Shown here in pieces: positions 23,600-31,574 of a stretch of DNA of 64,000 nt (positions are counted from its first letter, which is position 1; every line of letters starts with the position of its first letter). This DNA is from Sulfuricurvum sp. (GTDB lineage: Bacteria > Campylobacterota > Campylobacteria > Campylobacterales > Sulfurimonadaceae). The notes under the pieces were generated by a model. The model ran no database searches. It saw only the letters and a program-made list of their open reading frames with translations, and had not been told where the DNA came from. The stretch spans positions 248,001 through 312,000 of the forward strand of contig DYMK01000001.1 of assembly GCA_020721585.1 (NCBI GenBank). Direction: 5' to 3'. The position numbers were made by a program, and so were the translations under genes.

Positions 23600-26500
23600 T
23601 TAGATATTAAAATACGTCGCCTCTTTGTGATGGACGACCAGTGCCGTGGTGCTTTGTTCGGGATGGATTTGATACGTCTCCGATAGTGTGATTCCAAACT
23701 CTTCGGGTTTGAGCAAATCAAAAATAATCCGACTGGGTTCCAAATCAGGACACGCAGGGTATCCGAAACTGTAACGTGCCCCCGCGTAACGGTTGAGACG
23801 GACATCGCGAAGACTGAATCCCTCATCCGCACTCGCGATATTAAGATCGAGTCGAATCTGTTTGTGCGCCACTTCCGCTAATGCTTCGGCAAGCTCTACC
23901 CCAAATCCGTGCACCAGATTGTATTCGAGATATTCATTGTTGGCATACAGCTCTTGTTCGTAGGCACTGAATTTATCTCCAACACTCACACAACTCAGTG
24001 GCAAAACATCATCACGTATGTGGGTGAAAAAGTCACTCAATGCACGGTGCGGTGCTTTGCGCTGGCGCGGAAATTCAAACACATATTTGGCATTTCCGAT
24101 CACTTCATCGAGGTTTTGGCGGTTAGCGTTTGCATCGATATTCCACCCTGCCCTTTCATCAAAAATGAGTAGTTCTCGGTCACTGCTTCGGACAGGGTAG
24201 TAGCCATAAATAATCGTCGGATCAAAAAGTCCCCGTTTGATAATCTCTGATTTGATTCGCTCATACGCAGGATATACTTTGGTCTCAAGGAGTTTTTTGT
24301 ACTCCTCTACGGGCATTCCCGCACGTTTGTATCCCCAATGGAGTTTAAAGAGACTGCGTTTGTTAATCCATCCGCATAGCATCTCAAAATCGAGTTGCTC
24401 ACTGCGTAGAACCCGTCGCCCCCAAAACGGAGGAGTCGGAATTTTGATCTCACGTGAGGGCATTTTGAGTGCATGAAAGGGGGGGATGACCACATCAATC
24501 ACCTCTTTAACCGCTCGCTCCACCATATCACCGCCCAAACGGGTATCGAGTCCGACACTCGGATCGGCATTGTATTTTTCGATACGGCTCATCGCGATAA
24601 CCCCATCAAACGCATCGCGGCAGTAAAAGATTGCTCCCCCGTAAATCGGTCGGCAGAAATCATCAACAAAACTTCGGGTGAGTGCCGCACCGCCGAGAAG
24701 TACAGGGGTAGTGATCCCACGGGAAGCCATAATTTCGAGATTGTCTTTCATCACTTGGGTCGATTTAACCAACAGTCCGCTCATCCCAATGGCGTGAATA
24801 TCATGGGTTTTCATCACCTCAAGATATTTTTCCAGTTCGGTTTTAATCCCGATGTTGATTACCTTGAACCCGTTGTTGGAGAGGATAATATCGACGAGGT
24901 TTTTCCCTACGTCATGCACATCCCCTTTGACGGTGCCGATCACGAGGGTGGTGTCGGTATCTTTTTCTTGTTTGGAGAGGTAGGGGTTGAGATAATCGAC
25001 GGTCGTTTTCATCGTCTCGGCACTTTGCAAAACAAACGGTAACTGCATTTTCCCCGATCCAAACAACTCACCGACGATTTTCATCGCATCGATAAGGATC
25101 TCATTAACGATTCGGTCGGGATTAATGGTGTGGCGCGCTTTTTCGACCAACGGAATCATCCGCTCTTTGTCCCCATCAAGAAGAAGTTGAGCGATTTTTT
25201 CCTCATCGCTCATCGCCTCAAAGGCTTCATCGTTTTTGCCATTATCAATCGTTTTATCACTAAAGTGACCGATAAATTTAAAGAGGGACTGATCATCGGG
25301 ATGGAACAGTAGCTCTTCACAGATCTCTCGATCTTCCTGCGACATTTTGGCAAGCGGTACGATGTGTTTGACGTTGATAATGACCGAAGTCATTCCCGCT
25401 TGAATACAGTGGTGTAAAAAGACGCTGTTCAAAAAGACGCGGGCATTCATGCTCAAACCAAACGAAATATTGGAAAGTCCCAGCGTTGAGCCGACATTGG
25501 GGTATTTGGCGTGCAATTGACGAATCGCTTCGAGGGTTTGGATGGCGGCATCGCGGTACTCCACATCCCCGCTTCCGACCGTAAAGGTGAGCATATCGAA
25601 CATCAAGTTTCTAGAATCGATACCGTGACGGTTAACGCACAGATCGTAGATTCGATCGGCAATGCGCATTTTATCCGCCGTGGTTTTTGCCATCCCTTTT
25701 TCATCGATGACCAGACACACCAAAGCCGTTCCGAATTTTTTGGCGAGAGAACAAATAGCGTCTAAACGCTCTTCCCCATCTTCGAGGTTGACCGAGTTGA
25801 TGATCGGTTTTCCGCCGATACATTTGAGCGCCTCTTCCATCGTGTTGACCCGCGTCGCATCAGGCATGAGGGGAAGCGGAATTTTTTGGTTGTAGAGTCT
25901 CATAACGTGCGCCATATCGACTGCCCCATCACGCCCCGCAAACTCGACGTTGACATCGAGACAGTGAGCACCGTCGCGCACTTGGGCTTGACCTACACTG
26001 AGAGTCCCCTCGTAATCACTGGCAATGATGAGTTCGCGAAATGCTTTGGAGCCGGTGGAGTTGGAACGTTCCCCGATCAAAAGCGGTGAGGGGGTTTGAA
26101 TCAGCTCGACGGTGTTAAACAGCGATGCGATAGAGGGCTTCATTACTCCCGTTGGTTTTTTAGGGGCAATAGAGGAGACTTTGTTTACAAGGGCGCGGAT
26201 ATGTTGAGGGGTAGTTCCGCAACATCCGCCGAGAAAACTCACCCCGTCGTAGTTTAAAAAGTCACATTGCAACTGGGCAAACTCATCGGGTCCCATCGGA
26301 TAGTACGAATAGCCTCCACGGTTTTGAGGAAGCCCCGCATTGGCGTGGACGGAGATCGGTTTGCCCCACATTTCGCTCAGCGTTCGGACGTGTTTGCCGT
26401 ATTGTTCAGGCCCCGTACCGCAGTTGAATCCGAGACTAAGAATATCAAACGGCTCTAAAATCGTGGCAATCGTTTGAGCATCGGTTCCGATGAGCATACT

Positions 26501-27100
26501 GCCTGCCAATTCGATAGTAACCGAAACCATAATTGGCAGAGTTGCTCCTCGCTCTTTGTTTGCCGCTTCACACGCATGGAGTGCCGCTTTGATCTGGAGT
26601 GGGTCTTGGCACGTCTCTAGGAGAAAAATATCACATCCCCCATCAATGAGTCCCAAACAACACTCAAAATATCCTGTGAACATTTCGTCATAGTGGATAT
26701 GTCCCAGAGAGGGGAGTTTGGTTCCCGGTCCGATGGATCCCAAAACATAACGGGGGTGTTCAGGGGTAGAAAATGTCTCACACTCTGCCTTACACACCTC
26801 AGCTCCTGCGCGGGAGAGTTCATAAGAGCGATGACCAATCCCGTATTCATCGAGTACCCAGCTAAACGATCCGAAGGTGTTGGTGGTGATGAGATCCGCA
26901 CCCGCAATGAGGTAAGCGTGAAAAATATCGCGCATTACTTCGGGGCAGGTGACGTTGAGAAGTTCATTGCACCCTTCTAACCCTTCCCACGCAGATTCGG
27001 GAATTTTATCGGCACGTTCTTGAAGCTGTGTTCCCATAGCACCATCAATGATAAGGGGGCGTTTGTGGAGCCTATCAAAAATCTGTTGTTTAACCGACAT
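23600..27100 (-). CDS. metH: Cobalamin-dependent methionine synthase
   Basis: Transfers a methyl group from methyltetrahydrofolate via cobalamin to homocysteine. All four modules are present in 1166 residues: homocysteine domain with zinc-binding Cys in FNCGTGPEQ near 227 and GGCCGTTPQH near 293, folate domain (IGERSNSTGSKAFREL, about 340-620), cobalamin domain with the cofactor-binding DVHDVGKN near 728, and the AdoMet-binding activation domain over the last 280 residues (YGYYPVRSSDRELLIF; RYSFGYPACPDLE). This is the full-length enzyme, so the cell needs vitamin B12 and a flavodoxin-type reactivator. GAGGT precedes the ATG at 27100. No cobalamin riboswitch was recognised upstream. Confidence 0.97.
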   Translation of the reverse strand: MSVKQQIFDRLHKRPLIIDGAMGTQLQERADKIPESAWEGLEGCNELLNVTCPEVMRDIFHAYLIAGADLITTNTFGSFSWVLDEYGIGHRSYELSRAGAEVCKAECETFSTPEHPRYVLGSIGPGTKLPSLGHIHYDEMFTGYFECCLGLIDGGCDIFLLETCQDPLQIKAALHACEAANKERGATLPIMVSVTIELAGSMLIGTDAQTIATILEPFDILSLGFNCGTGPEQYGKHVRTLSEMWGKPISVHANAGLPQNRGGYSYYPMGPDEFAQLQCDFLNYDGVSFLGGCCGTTPQHIRALVNKVSSIAPKKPTGVMKPSIASLFNTVELIQTPSPLLIGERSNSTGSKAFRELIIASDYEGTLSVGQAQVRDGAHCLDVNVEFAGRDGAVDMAHVMRLYNQKIPLPLMPDATRVNTMEEALKCIGGKPIINSVNLEDGEERLDAICSLAKKFGTALVCLVIDEKGMAKTTADKMRIADRIYDLCVNRHGIDSRNLMFDMLTFTVGSGDVEYRDAAIQTLEAIRQLHAKYPNVGSTLGLSNISFGLSMNARVFLNSVFLHHCIQAGMTSVIINVKHIVPLAKMSQEDREICEELLFHPDDQSLFKFIGHFSDKTIDNGKNDEAFEAMSDEEKIAQLLLDGDKERMIPLVEKARHTINPDRIVNEILIDAMKIVGELFGSGKMQLPFVLQSAETMKTTVDYLNPYLSKQEKDTDTTLVIGTVKGDVHDVGKNLVDIILSNNGFKVINIGIKTELEKYLEVMKTHDIHAIGMSGLLVKSTQVMKDNLEIMASRGITTPVLLGGAALTRSFVDDFCRPIYGGAIFYCRDAFDGVIAMSRIEKYNADPSVGLDTRLGGDMVERAVKEVIDVVIPPFHALKMPSREIKIPTPPFWGRRVLRSEQLDFEMLCGWINKRSLFKLHWGYKRAGMPVEEYKKLLETKVYPAYERIKSEIIKRGLFDPTIIYGYYPVRSSDRELLIFDERAGWNIDANANRQNLDEVIGNAKYVFEFPRQRKAPHRALSDFFTHIRDDVLPLSCVSVGDKFSAYEQELYANNEYLEYNLVHGFGVELAEALAEVAHKQIRLDLNIASADEGFSLRDVRLNRYAGARYSFGYPACPDLEPSRIIFDLLKPEEFGITLSETYQIHPEQSTTALVVHHKEATYFNI

Positions 27101-27206
27101 AAGGAGACCTCGTTGAATAGTTTTTGGGATTTTATCCTAAAGGAGCATAAGCGGTTCTAAGAGGTGATAGCTAAAAAGAGAGGAGAGGAAGAGGCGAAAG
27201 TGAAGA

Positions 27207-27284
27207 TTATACCATCCACGATCCACGTTTGGAACGACGTAATTTTTTTAACAACGCTTTTTCCAATGAACTTAGTTTTTTCAT
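27207..27284 (-). CDS. Possible 25-residue basic small protein
   Basis: An ORF on the minus strand with start ATG at 27284 and a near-ideal ribosome binding site (AAGGAGG, 6 bases upstream). The predicted peptide begins MKKLSSLEKALLKKLRRSKR and ends with an aromatic GSWMV; it is strongly basic and could form an amphipathic helix. It lies in the spacer between metH (minus, downstream of it) and msrA (plus, divergent). A leader-peptide role for metH or a stand-alone membrane-active or regulatory small protein are both possible. No family is recognised. The evidence is the ribosome binding site and the intact frame only. Confidence 0.45.
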   Translation of the reverse strand: MKKLSSLEKALLKKLRRSKRGSWMV

Positions 27285-27362
27285 AAGGTGCCTCCTTGCT
27301 TGATTTTCAAAAGTATAGGATGAGAGGATTACGGTATTGTTACGCTCAAAAAGGAGTGTATC

Positions 27363-27896
27363 ATGGCGGTATTGGAAAAAGCCCTTTTGGGTGGCGGGTG
27401 TTTTTGGTGCATTGAAGCGGTGTATGCACGTGTTCAAGGGGTAGAGAGGGTACGTAGCGGTTATGCAGGGGGAAAACGACCTAATCCTACCTATGAGAGT
27501 GTCTGTACGGGTGTGAGTGGTCACGCGGAGGTGGTGGAGATTACCTTTGATCCGACACGCATCAGCTATGACACATTGTTGTCTATTTTTTGGACGATCC
27601 ACAATCCCACCACCTTAAATGCCCAAGGGGCAGATAAAGGAACACAATACCGTTCGGTGATTTACTATTACGAAGAGAAACAAAAAGCGTGTGCGTTGCT
27701 ATCAATTCAAGAGGAGCAAAAAAGATGGGAAGACCCGATGGTAACTGAACTAAGCGAAGCACCTGATTTTTTTGAAGCAGAGAAATATCACCAAAATTAT
27801 TACGATAACCATCGTATGCAAGGGTATTGTCAAATGGTCATTCAACCAAAAATAGTAAAATTTATGAAAAAGTTTGAAGCTAACATGAAGAAGTAA
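27363..27896 (+). CDS. msrA: Peptide methionine sulfoxide reductase MsrA
   Basis: Reduces the S-form of methionine sulfoxide in oxidised proteins. The catalytic Cys13 lies in GGCFWCIEAVY, followed by the family motifs VRSGYAGGKRPNPTYESVCTG (seen as SGYAGGKRPNPTYE), GHAEVVEITFDP, FWTIHNPTTLNAQGADKGTQYRS (IHNPTTLNAQGADKGTQYRS) and EKYHQNYYDNH. A C-terminal Cys in QGYCQMV is a candidate resolving residue. At 177 residues it is a lone MsrA domain without fused MsrB. AAAGGAG lies 7 bases before the ATG. Confidence 0.96.
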   Translation: MAVLEKALLGGGCFWCIEAVYARVQGVERVRSGYAGGKRPNPTYESVCTGVSGHAEVVEITFDPTRISYDTLLSIFWTIHNPTTLNAQGADKGTQYRSVIYYYEEKQKACALLSIQEEQKRWEDPMVTELSEAPDFFEAEKYHQNYYDNHRMQGYCQMVIQPKIVKFMKKFEANMKK

Positions 27897-27904
27897 AAGA
27901 AGAA

Positions 27905-27927
27905 GCGTTCCGCAAATGCGGAAGCGC
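27905..27927 (-). terminator. Hairpin between convergent msrA and ompA-type gene
   Basis: TTCCGC and GCGGAA pair around AAAT, and the stem continues through GCG/CGC after a one-base bulge. On the minus strand it is followed by a TTCTTCTTTT stretch, so it probably ends the OmpA-family transcript. Confidence 0.6.
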
Positions 27928-27939
27928 TAAGGTTGAAAT

Positions 27940-29052
27940 TTATTTGCTAATTTCAACTTCGATACGACGATTTTGTGCACGGCCTGCTTTAGTTTTATTA
28001 GAAGCAACAGGATTTTCCATACCTTTACCTTCGGTTGTCAAACGATCTGCAGCGATACCATCTTTAACCAAAACGGCTTTTACTGCGTTAGCACGTTTAA
28101 GAGAAAGTTTTTTGTTGAAAGGCGCTTTTCCGACGTTGTCAGTGTACCCAACGATTTTCCCTTTGTATGCATTTGCTTTGAGAAAATCAGAGAAACCATG
28201 TGTATCTTTGTCCGCTTTTCCAACGATTTTTGCTGAACCACTTGCAAAATTAACACGTAAAGTTGCACTTACTTCACAACCGTCTTTGTCTACTTTAAAG
28301 CCAGCTGGGGTATTAGGACATTTATCTTGAGGATCAAAGACACCATCATGGTCACTATCAACCGGAGCAGCTACAACAGGCTCAGGAACAACGACCGGAG
28401 CTACCACAACAGGAGCTACGTACGGAGCTGCTTTCTCATCCAATTTAAAGGTGAAACCAGCCAATAATGCGTAGTTGTTTACAGCAGCACGTTGACCGAT
28501 GTTAGCTACACCATTTAAATTTCGACCATTATTATCTTTCCAGAAATAAAGACCTTCCACTTTGAAAGCAACATTTTTAGAAAGGTCAATTTTTGTCCCC
28601 ATACCTGCATTTAATAAAAATCCATCCAGACCTTTATCTAAAATACCGTATTCAATTTCATACCCAAAACCAGCTTTAGCAAATGGGGTGAACATAGTAC
28701 CTGTGTTGATGTCATATACACCATCAATCATAGTAGTCAAAATTTTACTCATACGAGGTGCACCGGTAATGGTGTCTGTACCGTACAACATTGAAAGCTC
28801 TGGTTTGATACCAAATACTTCAAGATTATTAGCTTGTGCTTCAATGCCAAATACAGCGTGATCAGCAACGCCACCGGTTCCGTACATCAAATTGTTAGTT
28901 CTACCAGTTCCACCAACAAACGAGTGTACATCCCCTTTTTCAGCAATGTTTTGATTCCAAAGATACCCAGCAAGAGGGGTTACTTCATAGTTAAAATCAC
29001 TAGCACTTACCAAAGTAGCAGCAATCAACGAAGAAAGAATAATTTTTTTCAT
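27940..29052 (-). CDS. OmpA-family outer membrane protein
   Basis: A 370-residue outer membrane protein: signal peptide MKKIILSSLIAATLVSA, an N-terminal eight-stranded beta-barrel region (about 20-185), a Pro/Val-rich hinge (APYVAPVVVAPVVVPEPV), a calcium-type TSP3 motif DSDHDGVFDPQDKCPNTP, and a C-terminal OmpA peptidoglycan-binding domain with VGYTDNVGKAPFNKKLSLKRA and AQNRRIEVEI. I start at the second ATG (29052), 9 bases after AGGAG; the first ATG at 29058 is too close to it. It resembles the major Campylobacterota OmpA-type porin/anchor proteins. It should link the outer membrane to the cell wall. Convergent with msrA. Confidence 0.92.
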   Translation of the reverse strand: MKKIILSSLIAATLVSASDFNYEVTPLAGYLWNQNIAEKGDVHSFVGGTGRTNNLMYGTGGVADHAVFGIEAQANNLEVFGIKPELSMLYGTDTITGAPRMSKILTTMIDGVYDINTGTMFTPFAKAGFGYEIEYGILDKGLDGFLLNAGMGTKIDLSKNVAFKVEGLYFWKDNNGRNLNGVANIGQRAAVNNYALLAGFTFKLDEKAAPYVAPVVVAPVVVPEPVVAAPVDSDHDGVFDPQDKCPNTPAGFKVDKDGCEVSATLRVNFASGSAKIVGKADKDTHGFSDFLKANAYKGKIVGYTDNVGKAPFNKKLSLKRANAVKAVLVKDGIAADRLTTEGKGMENPVASNKTKAGRAQNRRIEVEISK

Positions 29053-29207
29053 AACCATGTCTCCTTAAGACGAAAATTTGAATTTACCGAGAGTATACCA
29101 TAGATAGAATAAGCTAATACTAAAAATGAGGTTAAAATTGTTGCTATTCACCGTTTTATTTATCTTGGATATGGTAGAGTTTAACCAAAGATGTGGGAGA
29201 AAGCATA

Positions 29208-30158
29208 ATGAATAAAAAATATACCTTAGCCATTATCGGGGCAGGTCCTGCGGGGATTGCAACGGCAATTGAGAGTTATACACTGGGGATGCGCGATATT
29301 GTTTTACTGGAAAAAGATCAAAACCATAACGCCACGATCCGAAAATTTTACAAAGATAACAAACGGGTCGATGTCGATTGGAAAGGGCAAAAAGTGGAAT
29401 TGGATGGTTCTATCTATTTTGTCGATGGAACCAAAGAGAGTACCTTGAATTTTTTTGATCAGTTGTTGGATAATGAGGCAATGGAGCTTCGTACCCATAC
29501 CGAAGTACAAAAGATACGCCCTCACGAAGGGGGGTTTGAAATCATGATCGCGGGGGGAAGTATTTATGCATCGTATGTAGTCGTGACCATAGGGCGGATG
29601 GGTAAACCCAATAAACCCGACTATAAAATTCCCCCAAGCCTCAAAGATCGTGTCCATTTTACCTTAGATGCGTGTGGGTTGGGTGAAAAAATTATGGTTA
29701 TTGGTGGGGGCGATTCTGCCATTGAATATGCGGTTGAACTGGGGGGAAAAAATGAAGTGACATTATGTTATCGTCGTGCGACGTTTGAACGGGCTAATCC
29801 CACCAACCAAAACGATATTGCCCACGCGTTTGAGACCAAACGGGTTACTCCCTTGTTAACTACAGAAATTGTTGGACTTGAAAATGAAAATGGATTGGCG
29901 AAGGTGATTTTTAGCGATGGAACCTCTCAAACGTTTGATCGGCTCATTTACGCTATTGGAGGGACTACCCCCAGTGGCTTTTTACAAAGTAGTGGAATCC
30001 ATGAAGCCCATGGGAAACCTGTGCATGATGACCATTATGAGACCAATATCAAAGGGCTTTTTGTGGCAGGCGACATTACCCAAGAATCAGGCGGTTCCAT
30101 CGCCCTTGGTCTCAATCATGGATACGCGATTGCCAACCACATTATCAAAAATCGCTAA
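29208..30158 (+). CDS. YpdA/thioredoxin reductase-like FAD/NAD(P) oxidoreductase
   Basis: A 316-residue flavoprotein with two dinucleotide-binding motifs, IIGAGPAGIATA near the N-terminus and MVIGGGDSAIEYA near residue 166, and the closing FVAGDITQESGGSIALGLNHG that contacts FAD. It lacks the CxxC redox pair of true thioredoxin reductases (GGGDSAIEYA is not preceded by one), which places it nearer the YpdA group, bacillithiol disulfide reductases in Firmicutes, or another low-thiol reductase. Its substrate here is unknown. The start is the ATG at 29208 after GGGAG, not the GTG 15 bases upstream. Confidence 0.8.
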   Translation: MNKKYTLAIIGAGPAGIATAIESYTLGMRDIVLLEKDQNHNATIRKFYKDNKRVDVDWKGQKVELDGSIYFVDGTKESTLNFFDQLLDNEAMELRTHTEVQKIRPHEGGFEIMIAGGSIYASYVVVTIGRMGKPNKPDYKIPPSLKDRVHFTLDACGLGEKIMVIGGGDSAIEYAVELGGKNEVTLCYRRATFERANPTNQNDIAHAFETKRVTPLLTTEIVGLENENGLAKVIFSDGTSQTFDRLIYAIGGTTPSGFLQSSGIHEAHGKPVHDDHYETNIKGLFVAGDITQESGGSIALGLNHGYAIANHIIKNR

Positions 30159-30204
30159 GTTGCGGTCATTTACGTTCAGGGTGAGGCAATGGCTATTTTA
30201 TCGA

Positions 30205-31047
30205 TTAGGGATGAAGGGCGATTTCCAGCCCCAGTTGTTTAAGCATGGCTAAATCGACGTGTGCCTCTTCCCCTTGGGTAGTGAGGTAATTACCCAAAAC
30301 GATACTGTTAGCACCCGCGTTAAAAATTTCATGTTGACGATCACCAAACATCTGCTCTCTCCCCCCTGCGACCATAATCCGATCGGTGGTATCCAACACG
30401 TTTCGCGCAAGAGAGATAAGACCCAGTGCCTCCTCCACGGTAAGAGGATTGGGGTGTAAGGGGAGTGCCGGATTATGGTGGTAAAAATTTAAGGGGACGG
30501 AAATGGGATTAAGTGCTTTAAGGGCGTGCAGCATACTGAGTCGATCGCCTTGGCTCTCCCCCATCCCAAATATCCCTCCGCTGATGAGTTTTAACCCTAC
30601 GGCATTAACGTTTTCACACGTTTCCCACCGCTCTTCCCATGCATGGGTCGTGCAAACACGGGGATAAAATTCTTTACTGGTCTCCAAATTATGGTTGTAA
30701 GCGACAATCCCTGAGGCTTTAAGTTCACGAAGTTGCTCTTGAGTGGCGGTACCATTGCACCCAATCAGACGCAGTCGGGGAACTTCGCGCGTGAGGGTAC
30801 GTGCGACCGTACAGACAAATTCTAACGTTCTCTCATCCAACCCCTTTTGGGCGGTTACCAGACAAAATCCCAATGCACCCAACGATTCAAGGCGACGCGC
30901 TTGGGTAAGAATTTCCTCCATGGGTTTTTGTTTGTACCGTTGAATATTGGCTTTATAGCGGACACTTTGGGAACAAAAATGACAATCTTCATTGCACGTA
31001 CCGCTGTTGATATTCGAAATGGAACAGAGAAATATTTTTTGGGTCAT
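30205..31047 (-). CDS. bioB: Biotin synthase
   Basis: Radical SAM enzyme that inserts sulfur into dethiobiotin. Cys18, Cys22 and Cys25 (GTCNEDCHFCSQS) bind the 4Fe-4S cluster. Further family marks are YNHNLETSKEFYPRV, GLKLISGGIFGMGE, SVPLNFYHHNPALPL and the C-terminal GANSIVLGNYLTTQG. At 280 residues it is the short form found in Campylobacterota. The ATG at 31047 overlaps the stop of the phosphoesterase gene by 4 bases, so the two are translationally coupled. Confidence 0.94.
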   Translation of the reverse strand: MTQKIFLCSISNINSGTCNEDCHFCSQSVRYKANIQRYKQKPMEEILTQARRLESLGALGFCLVTAQKGLDERTLEFVCTVARTLTREVPRLRLIGCNGTATQEQLRELKASGIVAYNHNLETSKEFYPRVCTTHAWEERWETCENVNAVGLKLISGGIFGMGESQGDRLSMLHALKALNPISVPLNFYHHNPALPLHPNPLTVEEALGLISLARNVLDTTDRIMVAGGREQMFGDRQHEIFNAGANSIVLGNYLTTQGEEAHVDLAMLKQLGLEIALHP

Positions 31048-31565
31048 TTAGGGGATCTTTCAAAGGTGTAATGGATTGCGTCAAAGGTTTTGCTGCCAAT
31101 GGCTCGGGTATAGCGTGTGACGATAAACGCCGTTGGGGTGATCTCTAGCATGGCGCACGAGGAGAGCGGTTCTTCTCTGGCACACACTTCTCCTGCATTG
31201 ATAAAGAGGGTTTTGTTTTTAACATCACACTCAAAAACATGGGTGTGACCAAAAATGACCACTTCGGTATCGGCACTCATATAAAAGGGGAGGTGCATTA
31301 GTTTGCATTTGGTTCCACTGAGGGTAAAATAGTGGGGTTCTTGGACGAGGTTATACCGGTCATGCACTTCGTGTAAGTGGGCATCATTGTTACCATACAC
31401 AGCGATGTAGCGCAAACCGCTGTTTTTAAGCTGTTCCAAGATGGCGGGTTTGACAATATCCCCCCCATGGATCAAAAACTCTGCCCCACACCTTTTGAGA
31501 TGGTCAATCGCTTTTTGGGAGCGTCCTACCTTGGTATGGGTGTCAGAGATTAATCCGATTTTCAT
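31044..31565 (-). CDS. YfcE/MJ0936-family metallophosphoesterase
   Basis: A 173-residue calcineurin-like phosphoesterase. Metal ligands are visible in order: GLISDTH at residues 3-9, HGGD, YGNNDAH, and VIFGHTHVFE near residue 105. YfcE-type enzymes hydrolyse phosphodiesters in vitro, with unclear natural substrates. It sits between topA (9 bases upstream) and bioB (4-base overlap), forming a topA-phosphoesterase-bioB operon that is probably driven from topA. Confidence 0.88.
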   Translation of the reverse strand: MKIGLISDTHTKVGRSQKAIDHLKRCGAEFLIHGGDIVKPAILEQLKNSGLRYIAVYGNNDAHLHEVHDRYNLVQEPHYFTLSGTKCKLMHLPFYMSADTEVVIFGHTHVFECDVKNKTLFINAGEVCAREEPLSSCAMLEITPTAFIVTRYTRAIGSKTFDAIHYTFERSPK

Positions 31566-31574
31566 AAAAGTGTC

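Noticed and set aside
24479-24486. G7 run inside metH as a possible phase-variation tract
   Set aside because: It encodes two conserved prolines in frame, is short, and metH is a housekeeping gene not known to switch.
24473-25042. 189-codon plus-strand frame inside metH
   Set aside because: Antisense to the cobalamin-binding region of MetH; no start signal and no recognisable product.
27101-27206. Cobalamin riboswitch upstream of metH
   Set aside because: The spacer is short and partly occupied by the 25-codon frame, and no B12-box-like sequence was seen.
27207-27602. 131-codon minus-strand frame covering the 5' part of msrA
   Set aside because: Most of it is antisense to msrA without a start signal. 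Only the last 25 codons, with their own ribosome binding site, are kept.
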